Below the pieces are notes generated by a model. It saw only the letters and a program-made list of their open reading frames with translations, ran no database searches and was not told where the DNA came from. A stretch of DNA of 64,000 bases from Solenopsis invicta (Eukaryota > Arthropoda > Insecta > Hymenoptera > Formicidae): positions 4,222,037 through 4,286,036 of the forward strand of contig NC_052673.1 in the NCBI RefSeq assembly GCF_016802725.1, read 5' to 3'. The first letter of the stretch is position 1. Every line of letters begins with the position of its first letter. The position numbers were made by a program, and so were the translations under genes. This document shows, one piece after another, positions 43,691 through 54,962 of the stretch.

Positions 43691-44795
43691 ACTTTGTAAC
43701 GACCCGTCTTTTTCCGCGCACGGGGCGGTGCGTGAGTGCGGACGGACCAGGACGCGGAGGGAGGTCGCCAAGAGAAACTAGACTTGCGTTTGCTTTAGGT
43801 GGTAAATACAATAGTGCGTTTATTTCGCGTTGACTATATACAGGTGGAGTGGCTTGGCCATGACGCGCGGACGGACGGATGGCGGTGACGCTCGGACGGA
43901 CGCAACAAAACTTACAGACTACGCGCGGACGGACGGACGAGAAACGGAACGCGCGGACGGAACGAACGGTATTTACAGTTGGTGCTTGCCGCGGTATCGG
44001 AATCGCGCTTATTGTCGCGACTTAGTTCGCGGAATTCCGGCCTCGAGTTTTCCGAGAACTCGAAGCCGGTGTTGACGCGCGCAGACCGTGGCCTTGCCGA
44101 AGGCCGTGGCCACGGCCGTGAATGACGCGCGCTCGGTGCGAACGTACGCGGATCGGGGATTCCCGTCGCGAGCGGTTAATACCGCGATGTTCGGCGGTGG
44201 TGATCAACTCACGCCAAGAGCCCTTGGTAGAGGCGCGGAACTCCACACCCCAGGTCGTGAGTCGATACCTTAGCGGGGACGGCGGATCGGGAATTGTCGA
44301 CCAGGATCTCCTGGTGGAGCCCAAGGTGTACTTGAGCCCGTTTCTATCGGCGGTGTCGGAGAGGCGGAAGGCTCTTGCCAAGACTGCTTGGCGGAAGCTA
44401 AGGCTCTTAACTCCCAAGTGAGCGCTAGGATGGGCTTCTTCTATGGATCGGAGAGTGGACGGAGAAGAAGACCGCTCGACTCTCGGAGCGGCGGCGCTTA
44501 TATACCCGAATCTCGAGAGCAGGGACGGTGCGGGGGTACGGAACGGTACGGAGTCGGTGGGGGTCTCCCCGCTGCTCGAGATCGGTCCGGCGGTCGCCAC
44601 TCCGGTCGAGCGCGTGCGCGCGGAGATCTGTCACGCAGATCTCACGTGCGGATGCGTCAACGCGCGCTACGCCGGTATCTGAGTGTATTTTCGGCGCTAT
44701 GTGCCAGGTTTCTGCTGTCCGGCGGTTGTTCGGCCGGACAGCCCGGAACGATGGACGGTCCGAGGGGGGAGCGGAAAGGCGGTTTGTTACAACTT
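43691..44795. repeat. 4-bp target duplication ACTT around the second solo LTR
   Basis: ACTT at 43691-43694 and at 44792-44795 flanks TGTAAC...GTTACA. Confidence 0.85.
43695..44791 (-). repeat. Solo LTR, 1097 bp, GC-rich, with tetraloop hairpins
   Basis: TGTAAC...GTTACA with an ACTT duplication, no internal region. On the minus strand GGGTATATAAGCGCC (about 44498-44510) is a likely TATA box and CGAAATAAACG (about 43820) a possible polyadenylation signal, so the LTR probably points to the minus strand. Between them are short hairpins with 4-nt loops: GCCAAG/CTTGGC (44377-44392), ACCAGG/CCTGGT (44300-44315), CCAAG/CTTGG (44214-44227) and GGCCTT/AAGGCC (44090-44105). The GC-rich frames on both strands are not genes. 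Confidence 0.82.
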
Positions 44796-45640
44796 GTATA
44801 CTTATGACGCGGCATGATGACTACCTACAATTAAAACACGAAGAAATCACAAAAACTCTACTAAATACACTATGAAATTGCATGAAACATCCAAATGCAT
44901 GAATATTGCGAAATACTCATGAAAAATGCTAACTCAAGTTGAAAAAATGGCAAAAATGTAGTGGTTCACAATTCCCAGATACTACATTATTAAAATGACC
45001 GCATAGTAATTAACACATCGAATGTTTATGCAAAATTCCTTTTATGCATCGAAACAATAGTTCACGAGTAATAATTTTGTAATATATTTATTTTTGCAAT
45101 TAGCTTGAAAAAAATAAGTAAGGTCAGAAATACAAATAGTCAAAAAAACTTTATGAAAAAAATTAAAAGTCGAAATGTGAAAAGATATTTAGACTCTGTG
45201 TTGACGCTACGAATGCTATTCAAAAAGTAAGATCGCATGGAACGAAACATTTTACCGTAGTTGGAACATGTTAAAATTTTAAATATGGCCGACTTTGAGT
45301 GCTAGATCACAAACTCCCCAAACTCCCATAATAATAATGACTAATCATCTGGTCATCATCGATCCGATATTTATTGTAGTCACTCACGGTGCCAGACCCG
45401 AAGTGTAAATGTCCCACCGTGTAAGTAGATAGAGAAGATAGCATACTCTCTCTATGACTGTGAAATTTTACTTAGTATTGTTACAACCGGGTAGGTCATC
45501 TTGTACACTCGTACACTCGCGCACTTCAATTGGACACACGTTCTTTAAAAATAATAAATAAGGTATACTTTACAAACTAACGGTCTTTAATAAAATATAA
45601 GTAATAGCTTGTTTTACAAGAATAAAACCAAGACCGAACA
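44796..45640. other. Intron sequence, no recognisable gene
   Basis: AT-rich; only the possible TIR end at 45305-45329 is worth marking. Confidence 0.45.
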
Positions 45641-45677
45641 CACAATAACAACAACCGTTGGCAGGGAACGATCTTCT

Positions 45678-45723
45678 CCTGTCGCGCTCATCGATCGCCT
45701 CGCATGAATCGATGAGCGCGACA
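45678..45723. repeat. Perfect 16-bp hairpin GTCGCGCTCATCGAT
   Basis: TGTCGCGCTCATCGAT and its exact complement are separated by 12-14 bases. GC-rich and stable. No neighbouring gene explains it. Confidence 0.8.
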
Positions 45724-46377
45724 TAGCAGCTTCTACAGGGCGGGCACGCCACACTGCACTCTTTTTGAAAGTTGTTGTCCCGACAACTAACTCAGAAGGC
45801 TTCCAAAAAATTTTCACGACTTCTTGCCTGTTTATACTTTTCACCTTGAGTCTTGCGTGCTTTTTTCTTTATTCTTCGGACAAGGGAGAGAGGAATTGAC
45901 TCTCGGAAACCCAATGCCTAAAAGGCATCCCAAGTTTCCGTCTCGCCATTCGTTTTTAGGCCCACGGAAAAACCCCAAATTAAAAACTGGAGCGAGGTGG
46001 TCTTTTTAAAAAGAACTACGGCAATTTTTTTACGAAAAACGTCACTTTGCACGAATCTCAGAAGTGAAATTAAATCAGAATCCGACGAGTATCTCACTTA
46101 AAATAAAATAACTCTGTAAGGGAAAAAACATCTTTTAGCCACGAATTTTCGTCTCCTATATCTTAAACATAAGACAAGTCTTAAATTTAAGACAAAGTTC
46201 TCGCGAAAGGACTTAAATCCGACGATTCTCCGCTTCACGTTGAACTTCTGCCTCAGGCCACCGATCGCTGTCTTTTGCGATCCAGAAAAAAAGAATTGAA
46301 GCTCGCTTTCAGCTCCTAACAAAAGGACAATCTTTAGAACTAATATCCGAAGGCGAGGATTTCTAGGGAAGCTTGAC

Positions 46378-46920
46378 AACCTCTTGCTCTACTCCGAGCT
46401 CCTACCATGGGTTACCAAGCTTCGTTAACTCCCAAACCAATACCATTCTGAGAGAAGAAAAAAAATCTTGGACTCTCTTCTGTTCCATCCCCAGCTTTTG
46501 CCACGGGTAACCAAGCGTCGTCCTCCGCGATTCAGACGACCTCCTGCTCTATCCTAGGCTCTTGCCACAAGTTATTGAACATCGTTTGCGTCTGTAATCA
46601 CAATCTACTTGACAACCTCCTGCTCTACCCTGGGTTTCTGCCACAGGTCACCCAGCATCGTTTTAAGCAATATCAAACATAAATGACGATCTTCTGTTCT
46701 CACCCGGGCCTCTGCTTCGGAAAACTGAACACCGTTTGCTGCAAATCCATTCCTTTGAGTTAAATCAAGAAATTCTAAAAAGAATAGAAACTAATGCTAA
46801 GTTTCTGAGGAAAGAATGGTCCTCAAATCCATCTCTCAAGACAAGGTTTTCCAGGGAAACACAACGGCCTCCTGCTCTACCCCGGGCCACTGCCACGAGT
46901 TACCGAGTGCTGTCCGAGCC
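46378..46920. repeat. Six degenerate copies of a ~50-bp unit (CCTCCTGCTCTACCC type)
   Basis: Units near 46378, 46486, 46546, 46616, 46690 and 46866 share the pattern CCTCCTGCTCTACCC-GGG-TCTGCCAC-GGTTACC-AGCATCGTT, separated by 60-120 bp of less similar AG-rich sequence. No open frame runs through. The conserved unit could be a binding site or part of an old satellite. Confidence 0.6.
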
Positions 46921-47374
46921 ATTCCCAAACTAACTCCGTTTTTGAAGAAAAGAAATCTCTGACCGTCTCTCTCCTTCCTGGGATGAAATCTTAATCTCGA
47001 AAAGAAGAAATTTTAAACTAAAATCAAAACTTTCTCATTTCCTCTAAATTACTCAAGAAATTGAAAATTCTAAGAGAAAGCGATACGCCATGCGTTAACT
47101 AAAACAGTAAAAATCAATAGAAAAAGATATAAGTGTAAAACGCGCTTGACAAGAATTTTCCATAACCCTCCGTTCTTTAGTCAAACCCGCTCCACAAAAT
47201 TCGATTAATTCGAGTTTCCCTTTTCTACAGAAGTCATTCCGCGCGGAAATGTCCCACAACTCCGCACTGCCAACACTCTTTTTGCGCGCACTCAGAATTC
47301 TTTTCAAAAACCGTTTACCTCTCCTTTCAAATTTCTGTGGAAAACTGTTTTCCTGAATAACTTTGATAGACATT
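46921..47374. other. Intron sequence, no recognisable gene
   Basis: A minus-strand frame at 47439-47095 is open for 114 codons but resembles nothing I know and has an AG-rich composition like the degenerate repeats beside it. Confidence 0.4.
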
Positions 47375-47841
47375 CCCTTACGGAAATGAACTATTGGAAA
47401 GCCAATAATCACTATTGACTTACAACAATGATTATTCATTCTCTATTAGTGATTATGTAGTATCTAATGATTGGAATTATTCGCAATAATCATTTCCTAA
47501 TAGTTTTTGAATTAATGATTATTGATTTCATAATGAGATTATTTACAATAATCATTCCCCAATAGTTCTTATATGGAAAGATTATTGATTTCATAATTAG
47601 GTTATTTGGAATAATCACCAGCACACTACTTTTAATAGTTAATATATAAATGATTATTAGTCGACTATTCACAATAAACCCAAAACGAACTGGATTGTTT
47701 TATACGTATATTAAACGCAAGTATGGTATAAAACAAGTATAGGTATAGGTATGTGTATATAGGTGACATGTATATAGGTAAAACGGTTTTTATACGTTAG
47801 TGCAATATACGTTTATTATAATCGTTTTTATTACGTATATA

Positions 47842-48080
47842 TGTTACGGGCAAAGTCCGCATGGTGTGCAGTGTCGACATTGCCCGGGCAAAGTCAGCTT
47901 TGCACAACGGAACTGGGCAAAGTTGTTTAAAATGCTTTATTAGCGGACATTGCCCGATTTGATGTGGGCAAAGTCAACACTGCCCATCCAGCGGTGGCAA
48001 TGTCAGCAACTGTTATTTCATTGCTGACTTTGCCCGGTTTCAAGTGGGCAATGTCGACATTGTCAAATCTCTGTGGGCTA
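47842..48080. repeat. Left terminal region with multiple GGGCAAAGT/ATTGCCC motifs
   Basis: At least eight copies of (G)GGCAAAGT or its variant GGGCAATGTC in both orientations are spaced 20-50 bp apart (for example near 47848, 47886, 47915, 47965). Such subterminal repeats are usual transposase-binding sites. The same block is mirrored at 53857-54095. Confidence 0.75.
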
Positions 48081-48443
48081 AGCTGCGCTAGATGAACGGA
48101 ATTAATACCTGCAAGTTTCTTAATTTTTGAGGGTTAATATTTATGTAATAAAATAACAATTTTAACAATATTTATTAGACAATATATCAGTAGAGTACAT
48201 TAACAGTATTAGATTATATATAACAGAGTATATATTAAAATACATATATTTATTAAAATATAAATCCAAAACTCAGTTATAGTTTTCTTTTAAAATAAAG
48301 TAAACACTTATTGATTTATTTAGAATATTGCAAACACAAAAAAATTAACCCTTATTGATTTAATTAGAATACTGCAAACATAAGAACATTAACTCATTGT
48401 TGAAACTATATATGATTTTTGAATCATATACCGATTTAGATAA

Positions 48444-49996
48444 TTATTTATTTTGACATGGCAATGAGTTGTGACATTTTGAATTACATAAAATGTTTGC
48501 TTTTCTACACTTACAACGGTTTGTTGTGCATTTAATTTTGCAGCTACATTTAATATAGCCCTGAGATCCAAACGCTGATTGATCAGCATTGATACTACGT
48601 AGTGACATTTCACACTGTGGTACATCTGTTGAAGATAGAAACATTTCGTTACAAATACCGAACTGATTTCGAGAATAAAGAGAAGATAAAATGCCACTCT
48701 TGGTGCCGATTTTGTACAATCCATCTTCTGTCACTTCTAATATGACTCCTATAATATTTTTCGGATCACCTTTATTACGATCAACACTTGGTAGTGGAAT
48801 GGTTACAGATGTACCAACTTCAGCAGATGGAAATTTTTTCTCGCTCATGCGCAACATTCTTTTAGCTTGTTCCTGAATACCGTCTATCGCTTTGTTTTTG
48901 TTAGAAATGAGATCGCGTTTGACTGTGCAATTATGACATAAAACGTTAGAGTTCTCTGTTGGTAACTCACAGCAAAAATTATGAACAGGCACCTTGCATT
49001 CTGTGCAGTGATATATGTCGCCATCTCCTTTCTCACAAATAGAACATATTAGAACAACCGACGCAGAATTTACATTTTCAAAAAAATCAATGTTTTCGCG
49101 AACTTCTTCAGTAATAGGTGTATTATTGGTAGTCTCAGATGATCCGTTGTCATGTATTTCAGTTGAATCAATTATGCGTTCTAATTCTTCTTCTGTTACT
49201 ATATCATTTATTACGGACAATGGTAAATGAGATGATCGAAGACCAACGTGAGCCTTTCTACCAAACATTGCCTCATATGGTGTTTGTTTGATTGCAGAAT
49301 GCCAACTGGTATTCTTTTTCCATTGACAGAAACGTAATCCTTGAGACCATTTAGTCAAATTGTTTTCCTCCATCCAGGCAATAAGTATGTCTTGTACATC
49401 TCGGTTTGCACGTTCAACACTACCCTGACTCTCAGAATGTCTCGGTTTACCGTGCACTATTTTAAGATCAGGCCACATACTTTTTAATTCTTCGATAACG
49501 CTATTACAAAACTCTCTTCCATTGTCTGATTGTAAGACGGATGGACAACCAATAATGCAAAATATGTCTACAAGATTATAAGCGACCTCTACAGCAGTCT
49601 TGGTCTTTAGCAGGCGAAGACACACAAATTTAGTTAAGTGTTCTTGATAATTTAAAATAAATTTATATTCTCCGTCCTTGCTCGTTTGCATGTCGATTAG
49701 GTCTACTTGTGCTCGGTGATTAATTTCTTTAAATATCAAAGGCTTTACTACAACACCTTTTTTGAGATGGGTTTTCTTTTTTTTACAGATGAGACAAAGC
49801 TCAAGATAGATATGAATCACTTCTCTTGTTATATTTACGTACTTTGTTTTAATATTGTTTTCCAACTTATGTTTTCCACCATGTCCAGTTTCCAGATGTG
49901 CCATATGAATAATGTCAAAAACTTGTTCGTTATGTACGTAATACTTAATCTTCTTCTCATGTTCCAACACAGGCTGAATAAGTTTCTTAGACTCAC
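48444..49996 (-). CDS. Ginger-like transposase, left arm, exon 2 (intact)
   Basis: Starts after ATCTTTAG| and runs open to the stop at 48444. With exon 1 it makes a 598-residue protein. In order: an HHCC zinc domain (HMAHLETGHGGKHK...CLICKKKK); the integrase core with D, D and E in AQVDLIDMQTSKDG, LQSDNGREF and ESQGSVERANRD; then a PHD-type C4HC3 finger (CSICEKGDGDIYHCTECKVP, H..C, CHNC); and a cysteine-rich CXC-like end (CSCKIKCTTNRCKCRK). Integrase plus PHD finger fits Ginger, and the whole resembles proteins annotated as KRBA2-like in animals (from memory). All catalytic residues are present and no frame is broken, so this copy may be active. Confidence 0.85.
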
Positions 49997-50472
49997 CTAA
50001 AGATGTAAAATTAATCAGATTCTCTATGACAATTATTCAATATGATAATTATGGTACGATAAGATGGTAATTTATTGGTAATTTTGATAAAATTTATTGT
50101 GTCTGATAGCTTTATGCGCTAATAGTTTAGGTAGTAATCATTGTCCACACTAATCCATAAGTTTAACAAAATTCTTTTATGTTCTTATTAATTGTGCTCT
50201 AATTACTGTATATTACATGTAGCATGCTACATGTATGAATATACAGTATTAAAATATTTTCTGAGCAATATGAATTAGATAAAATGTTTTATTCGTTACA
50301 GTCTAAATATTCCTTTTAAGCTTCATATCAACCTATTTTATTTCTGAAATTTCTCGAAGTAATTATTTAGAAATAATTTTTCCATAGTTTATCAAGTAAG
50401 TTACCGTCAAATTGAGTCATCTTCATTTCTGTATGAAAACATTTCTAGATTCTTAGACATCTCTAGACTCAC

Positions 50473-50716
50473 CTACTGATAATACATCGTATCTTTTTAG
50501 GCGTCTATAATCAGTGTATGTTTTTTTATTTCTGATTTTTGCTTCTTCTACTGCACAAATTAAATTTTCGTATGCGTCTGAATTTTCTATTAAAAACGAA
50601 TTTATACTTAATTTTAAAGATTTCAATTTTTCGTTAAATTTTTCACGCATTTTATCTGCAGCCGTGTTTGTAGTCGAGTTTGTATCCGTGTTTGTATCCG
50701 AGTTTGTATCACACAT
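50473..50716 (-). CDS. Ginger-like transposase, left arm, exon 1
   Basis: The ATG at 50716 opens a frame with a DTNxDTN repeat (MCDTNSDTNTDTNSTTNTAA), then a short helical region, ending ...RLKRYDVLSV before |GTGAGT. Exon 2 also begins GTGAGT after its AG, so the junction is flanked by a short repeat; the phase (G|GT) fits. The intron is 476 bp. Confidence 0.78.
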
Positions 50717-50753
50717 TATCTGCAAATAGCAAATACAATTTCATTCAAACTTT

Positions 50754-51186
50754 GAAGAGTCACAGGAACATAACACCGGAGGCGTTGAGATACGGTACGC
50801 AACATACGCTCTAGCATAAGGCACAAGATTTGAAAGAACGCAAAATTTTAATATGCGCCAATAATTTTTTAAGTATAAAAACATAAAATGCTTGGTCGGC
50901 TCAATGAGCTCGTTTGTAGAACAGCGTTAAACATTTTTTTGTTTCGTGCTTGGAGCGCGTGAGCCACTTTCCAGCGTAGGGGCGCTTAAGACGATCGTAA
51001 CGCCACCGCACCACACAGTCTGCACGTTACAGATCACGGAGTTGATGCAGGAGGTTATGGTAGGCACTGAGCGCAAAATAATTTATTAATTTGTAAATTA
51101 TTATGTTATTCGTTTACACTAATACACAGCTCATGACAGCGAAAGATTATCGAATATTTTGCATGAAATTGTACCTTGTCTTTAAA
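50754..51186. promoter_or_regulatory. Unique spacer between the arms; probable bidirectional promoter
   Basis: The only part of the element that is not mirrored. It lies between two divergent genes whose start codons are 505 bp apart, so it must supply the promoter for both, or for one with the other arm silent. It has a GC-richer centre (50950-51060) and no open frame. Confidence 0.55.
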
Positions 51187-51221
51187 GTTTTGAATGAAAT
51201 TGTATTTGCTATTTGCAGATA

Positions 51222-51465
51222 ATGTGTGATACAAACTCGGATACAAACACGGATACAAACTCGACTACAAACACGGCTGCAGATAAAATGCGTGAAAAAT
51301 TTAACGAAAAATTGAAATCTTTAAAATTAAGTATAAATTCGTTTTTAATAGAAAATTCAGACGCATACGAAAATTTAATTTGTGCAGTAGAAGAAGCAAA
51401 AATCAGAAATAAAAAAACATACACTGATTATAGACGCCTAAAAAGATACGATGTATTATCAGTAG
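51222..51465 (+). CDS. Ginger-like transposase, right arm, exon 1
   Basis: Mirror copy of 50473-50716, identical by eye, with ATG at 51222 and donor |GTGAGT at 51466. Confidence 0.75.
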
Positions 51466-51941
51466 GTGAGTCTAGAGATGTCTAAGAATCTAGAAATGTT
51501 TTCATACAGAAATGAAGATGACTCAATTTGACGGTAACTTACTTGATAAACTATGGAAAAATTATTTCTAAATAATTACTTCGAGAAATTTCAGAAATAA
51601 AATAGGTTGATATGAAGCTTAAAAGGAATATTTAGACTGTAACGAATAAAACATTTTATCTAATTCATATTGCTCAGAAAATATTTTAATACTGTATATT
51701 CATACATGTAGCATGCTACATGTAATATACAGTAATTAGAGCACAATTAATAAGAACATAAAAGAATTTTGTTAAACTTATGGATTAGTGTGGACAATGA
51801 TTACTACCTAAACTATTAGCGCATAAAGCTATCAGACACAATAAATTTTATCAAAATTACCAATAAATTACCATCTTATCGTACCATAATTATCATATTG
51901 AATAATTGTCATAGAGAATCTGATTAATTTTACATCTTTAG

Positions 51942-53493
51942 GTGAGTCTAAGAAACTTATTCAGCCTGTGTTGGAACATGAGAAGAAGATTAAGTATTAC
52001 GTACATAACGAACAAGTTTTTGACATTATTCATATGGCACATCTGGAAACTGGACATGGTGGAAAACATAAGTTGGAAAACAATATTAAAACAAAGTACG
52101 TAAATATAACAAGAGAAGTGATTCATATCTATCTTGAGCTTTGTCTCATCTGTAAAAAAAAGAAAACCCATCTCAAAAAAGGTGTTGTAGTAAAGCCTTT
52201 GATATTTAAAGAAATTAATCACCGAGCACAAGTAGACCTAATCGACATGCAAACGAGCAAGGACGGAGAATATAAATTTATTTTAAATTATCAAGAACAC
52301 TTAACTAAATTTGTGTGTCTTCGCCCGCTAAAGACCAAGACTGCTGTAGAGGTCGCTTATAATCTTGTAGACATATTTTGCATTATTGGTTGTCCATCCG
52401 TCTTACAATCAGACAATGGAAGAGAGTTTTGTAATAGCGTTATCGAAGAATTAAAAAGTATGTGGCCTGATCTTAAAATAGTGCACGGTAAACCGAGACA
52501 TTCTGAGAGTCAGGGAGTGTTGAACGTGCAAACCGAGATGTACAAGACATACTTATTGCCTGGATGGAGGAAAACAATTTGACTAAATGGTCTCAAGGAT
52601 TACGTTTCTGTCAATGGAAAAAGAATACCAGTTGGCATTCTGCAATCAAACAAACACCATATGAGGCAATGTTTGGTAGAAAGGCTCACGTTGGTCTTCG
52701 ATCATCTCATTTACCATTGTCCGTAATAAATGATATAGTAACAGAAGAAGAATTAGAACGCATAATTGATTCAACTGAAATACATGACAACGGATCATCT
52801 GAGACTACCAATAATACACCTATTACTGAAGAAGTTCGCGAAAACATTGATTTTTTTGAAAATGTAAATTCTGCGTCGGTTGTTCTAATATGTTCTATTT
52901 GTGAGAAAGGAGATGGCGACATATATCACTGCACAGAATGCAAGGTGCCTGTTCATAATTTTTGCTGTGAGTTACCAACAGAGAACTCTAACGTTTTATG
53001 TCATAATTGCACAGTCAAACGCGATCTCATTTCTAACAAAAACAAAGCGATAGACGGTATTCAGGAACAAGCTAAAAGAATGTTGCGCATGAGCGAGAAA
53101 AAATTTCCATCTGCTGAAGTTGGTACATCTGTAACCATTCCACTACCAAGTGTTGATCGTAATAAAGGTGATCCGAAAAATATTATAGGAGTCATATTAG
53201 AAGTGACAGAAGATGGATTGTACAAAATCGGCACCAAGAGTGGCATTTTATCTTCTCTTTATTCTCGAAATCAGTTCGGTATTTGTAACGAAATGTTTCT
53301 ATCTTCAACAGATGTACCACAGTGTGAAATGTCACTACGTAGTATCAATGCTGATCAATCAGCGTTTGGATCTCAGGGCTATATTAAATGTAGCTGCAAA
53401 ATTAAATGCACAACAAACCGTTGTAAGTGTAGAAAAGCAAACATTTTATGTAATTCAAAATGTCACAACTCATTGCCATGTCAAAATAAATAA
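51942..53493 (+). pseudogene. Ginger-like transposase, right arm, exon 2, one-base frameshift
   Basis: Mirror copy of 48444-49996. It differs at two places I can see. A T is missing near 52517 (CAGGGAGTG where the left arm has CAGGGTAGTG), right before the catalytic glutamate. One codon in the integrase core changes Leu to Pro (CLRPLK for CLRLLK, about 52325). The frame is lost after ESQG and is open again from 52564 in another frame to the stop at 53493. A truncated protein with the zinc domain and two aspartates could be made. Confidence 0.88.
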
Positions 53494-54669
53494 TTATCTA
53501 AATCGGTATATGATTCAAAAATCATATATAGTTTCAACAATGAGTTAATGTTCTTATGTTTGCAGTATTCTAATTAAATCAATAAGGGTTAATTTTTTTG
53601 TGTTTGCAATATTCTAAATAAATCAATAAGTGTTTACTTTATTTTAAAAGAAAACTATAACTGAGTTTTGGATTTATATTTTAATAAATATATGTATTTT
53701 AATATATACTCTGTTATATATAATCTAATACTGTTAATGTACTCTACTGATATATTGTCTAATAAATATTGTTAAAATTGTTATTTTATTACATAAATAT
53801 TAACCCTCAAAAATTAAGAAACTTGCAGGTATTAATTCCGTTCATCTAGCGCAGCTTAGCCCACAGAGATTTGACAATGTCGACATTGCCCACTTGAAAC
53901 CGGGCAAAGTCAGCAATGAAATAACAGTTGCTGACATTGCCACCGCTGGATGGGCAGTGTTGACTTTGCCCACATCAAATCGGGCAATGTCCGCTAATAA
54001 AGCATTTTAAACAACTTTGCCCAGTTCCGTTGTGCAAAGCTGACTTTGCCCGGGCAATGTCGACACTGCACACCATGCGGACTTTGCCCGTAACATATAT
54101 AATACGGAACGTATTTTATACGTTGAAAAATGTTTTACAAAATGCCAAAAATGTGTTTAGGTTTATAACACGTATAAAAATGGTATAAAATACTATCATA
54201 TATTAATTAAACGTTTCTTAAATACGTTTATGATTTTTAAAAGTTGTCCCTTTAAATAACGTATCAAAAATAGGATTTAATATCCAGGTATGATATACTT
54301 TTTAAATATATTAATAAAAGTTTAAGCCTAAATTATATTTATACGTTTTTATTGCAGCAATATTTAAACGAATAATAAACGTATTTTATACACATTCGGT
54401 ATAGCTAATTATAGGTTTATTGAAAACGTATATTATTTATGAAATGAAAAACATTTATAAATTATTTCAGAAATACCAAATACGGTTAAAATCTAAGACA
54501 TTCAATTATTAATAGTTATTTTACACGTAAAAACATATTACGGTGCTTTCAAAAATCAAGCGATTTGCTTTGGTTTTGAGTCTCAAACATAGATTTTGTA
54601 CTATGTCTATGGTCTCAAAACTTTTTCGCGACGCCAGTCTTCGCGCCTTTGCGGTTTGCGCGGCTTCCA

Positions 54670-54962
54670 CTAGGTGGCCATGCCGCGAGGAATTTTCTCG
54701 TGGGTCGAGTGCGGCCACAGCCATTATATCTAGGCGCCACCGTGACCGTCTTTCTAAATCGCACTTCAGTGAAACTTTTGTGAACTAATTGTTGTAACCT
54801 CGAGACAAATTGCGCTCTCGTTTTTTTTCAAATGTAATGTGTATGTGGTTCGCTGTTCCATATAAAATTTTATATTTTTACATGTAAAAATAACAATTTG
54901 TATTGTTATTAAATCTTGTACATAAATGTTTAATTCAAATTTAATCTTCATTTAATCCTTTT
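54670..54962 (+). repeat. 300-bp interspersed repeat, copy B
   Basis: Homologous to 42944-43246 from CTAGGTGGCCATGCCGCG to the AATTCAAATTTAATC tail. It lies inside the outer TIR element. Confidence 0.8.

Larger units (their letters stand above)
42039..45329. mobile_element. Possible TIR element split by later insertions
   Basis: AGGGGAGTTTGAAGAGTTGTGA at the left and a complement-like TCACAAACTCCCCAAACTCC at the right could be the two ends of one element of about 1.2 kb, now holding the MITE at 42465-43449 and the solo LTR at 43695-44791. The TIR match is partial and there is no clear target duplication. Confidence 0.35.
47842..54095. mobile_element. Ginger-like DNA transposon, 6254 bp, near-perfect giant palindrome
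   Basis: The ends are TGTTACGGGCAAAGTCCG and complement, with a 4-bp TATA duplication. TGT...ACA ends and 4-bp duplications are features of Ginger transposons, which use a retrovirus-like integrase. The arms (about 47842-50753 and 51187-54095) are inverted copies of about 2.9 kb; I found only two differences between the coding parts. A unique 430-bp spacer separates them. Each arm has a complete two-exon transposase gene, transcribed outward. The subterminal 220 bp of each arm hold repeated GGGCAAAGTC/CATTGCCC motifs. Confidence 0.85.
47838..54099. repeat. 4-bp target duplication TATA around the Ginger-like element
   Basis: TATA at 47838-47841 precedes TGTTACGGGC; TATA at 54096-54099 follows GCCCGTAACA. 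Confidence 0.8.

Noticed and set aside
43830..44807. Several frames of 60-190 codons on both strands
   Set aside because: All are within the second GC-rich solo LTR and overlap each other. No conserved motif.
48691..50000. Antisense frames to the Ginger-like transposase (and mirrored ones at 51938-53246)
   Set aside because: They occur symmetrically opposite the coding strand and have no motif.
47842..54095. Assembly artefact as the explanation of the palindrome
   Set aside because: Not excluded, but the unique spacer, the two real differences between arms and the TATA duplication outside both arms are what a genuine inserted unit would show. Kept as a finding with a read-level test.
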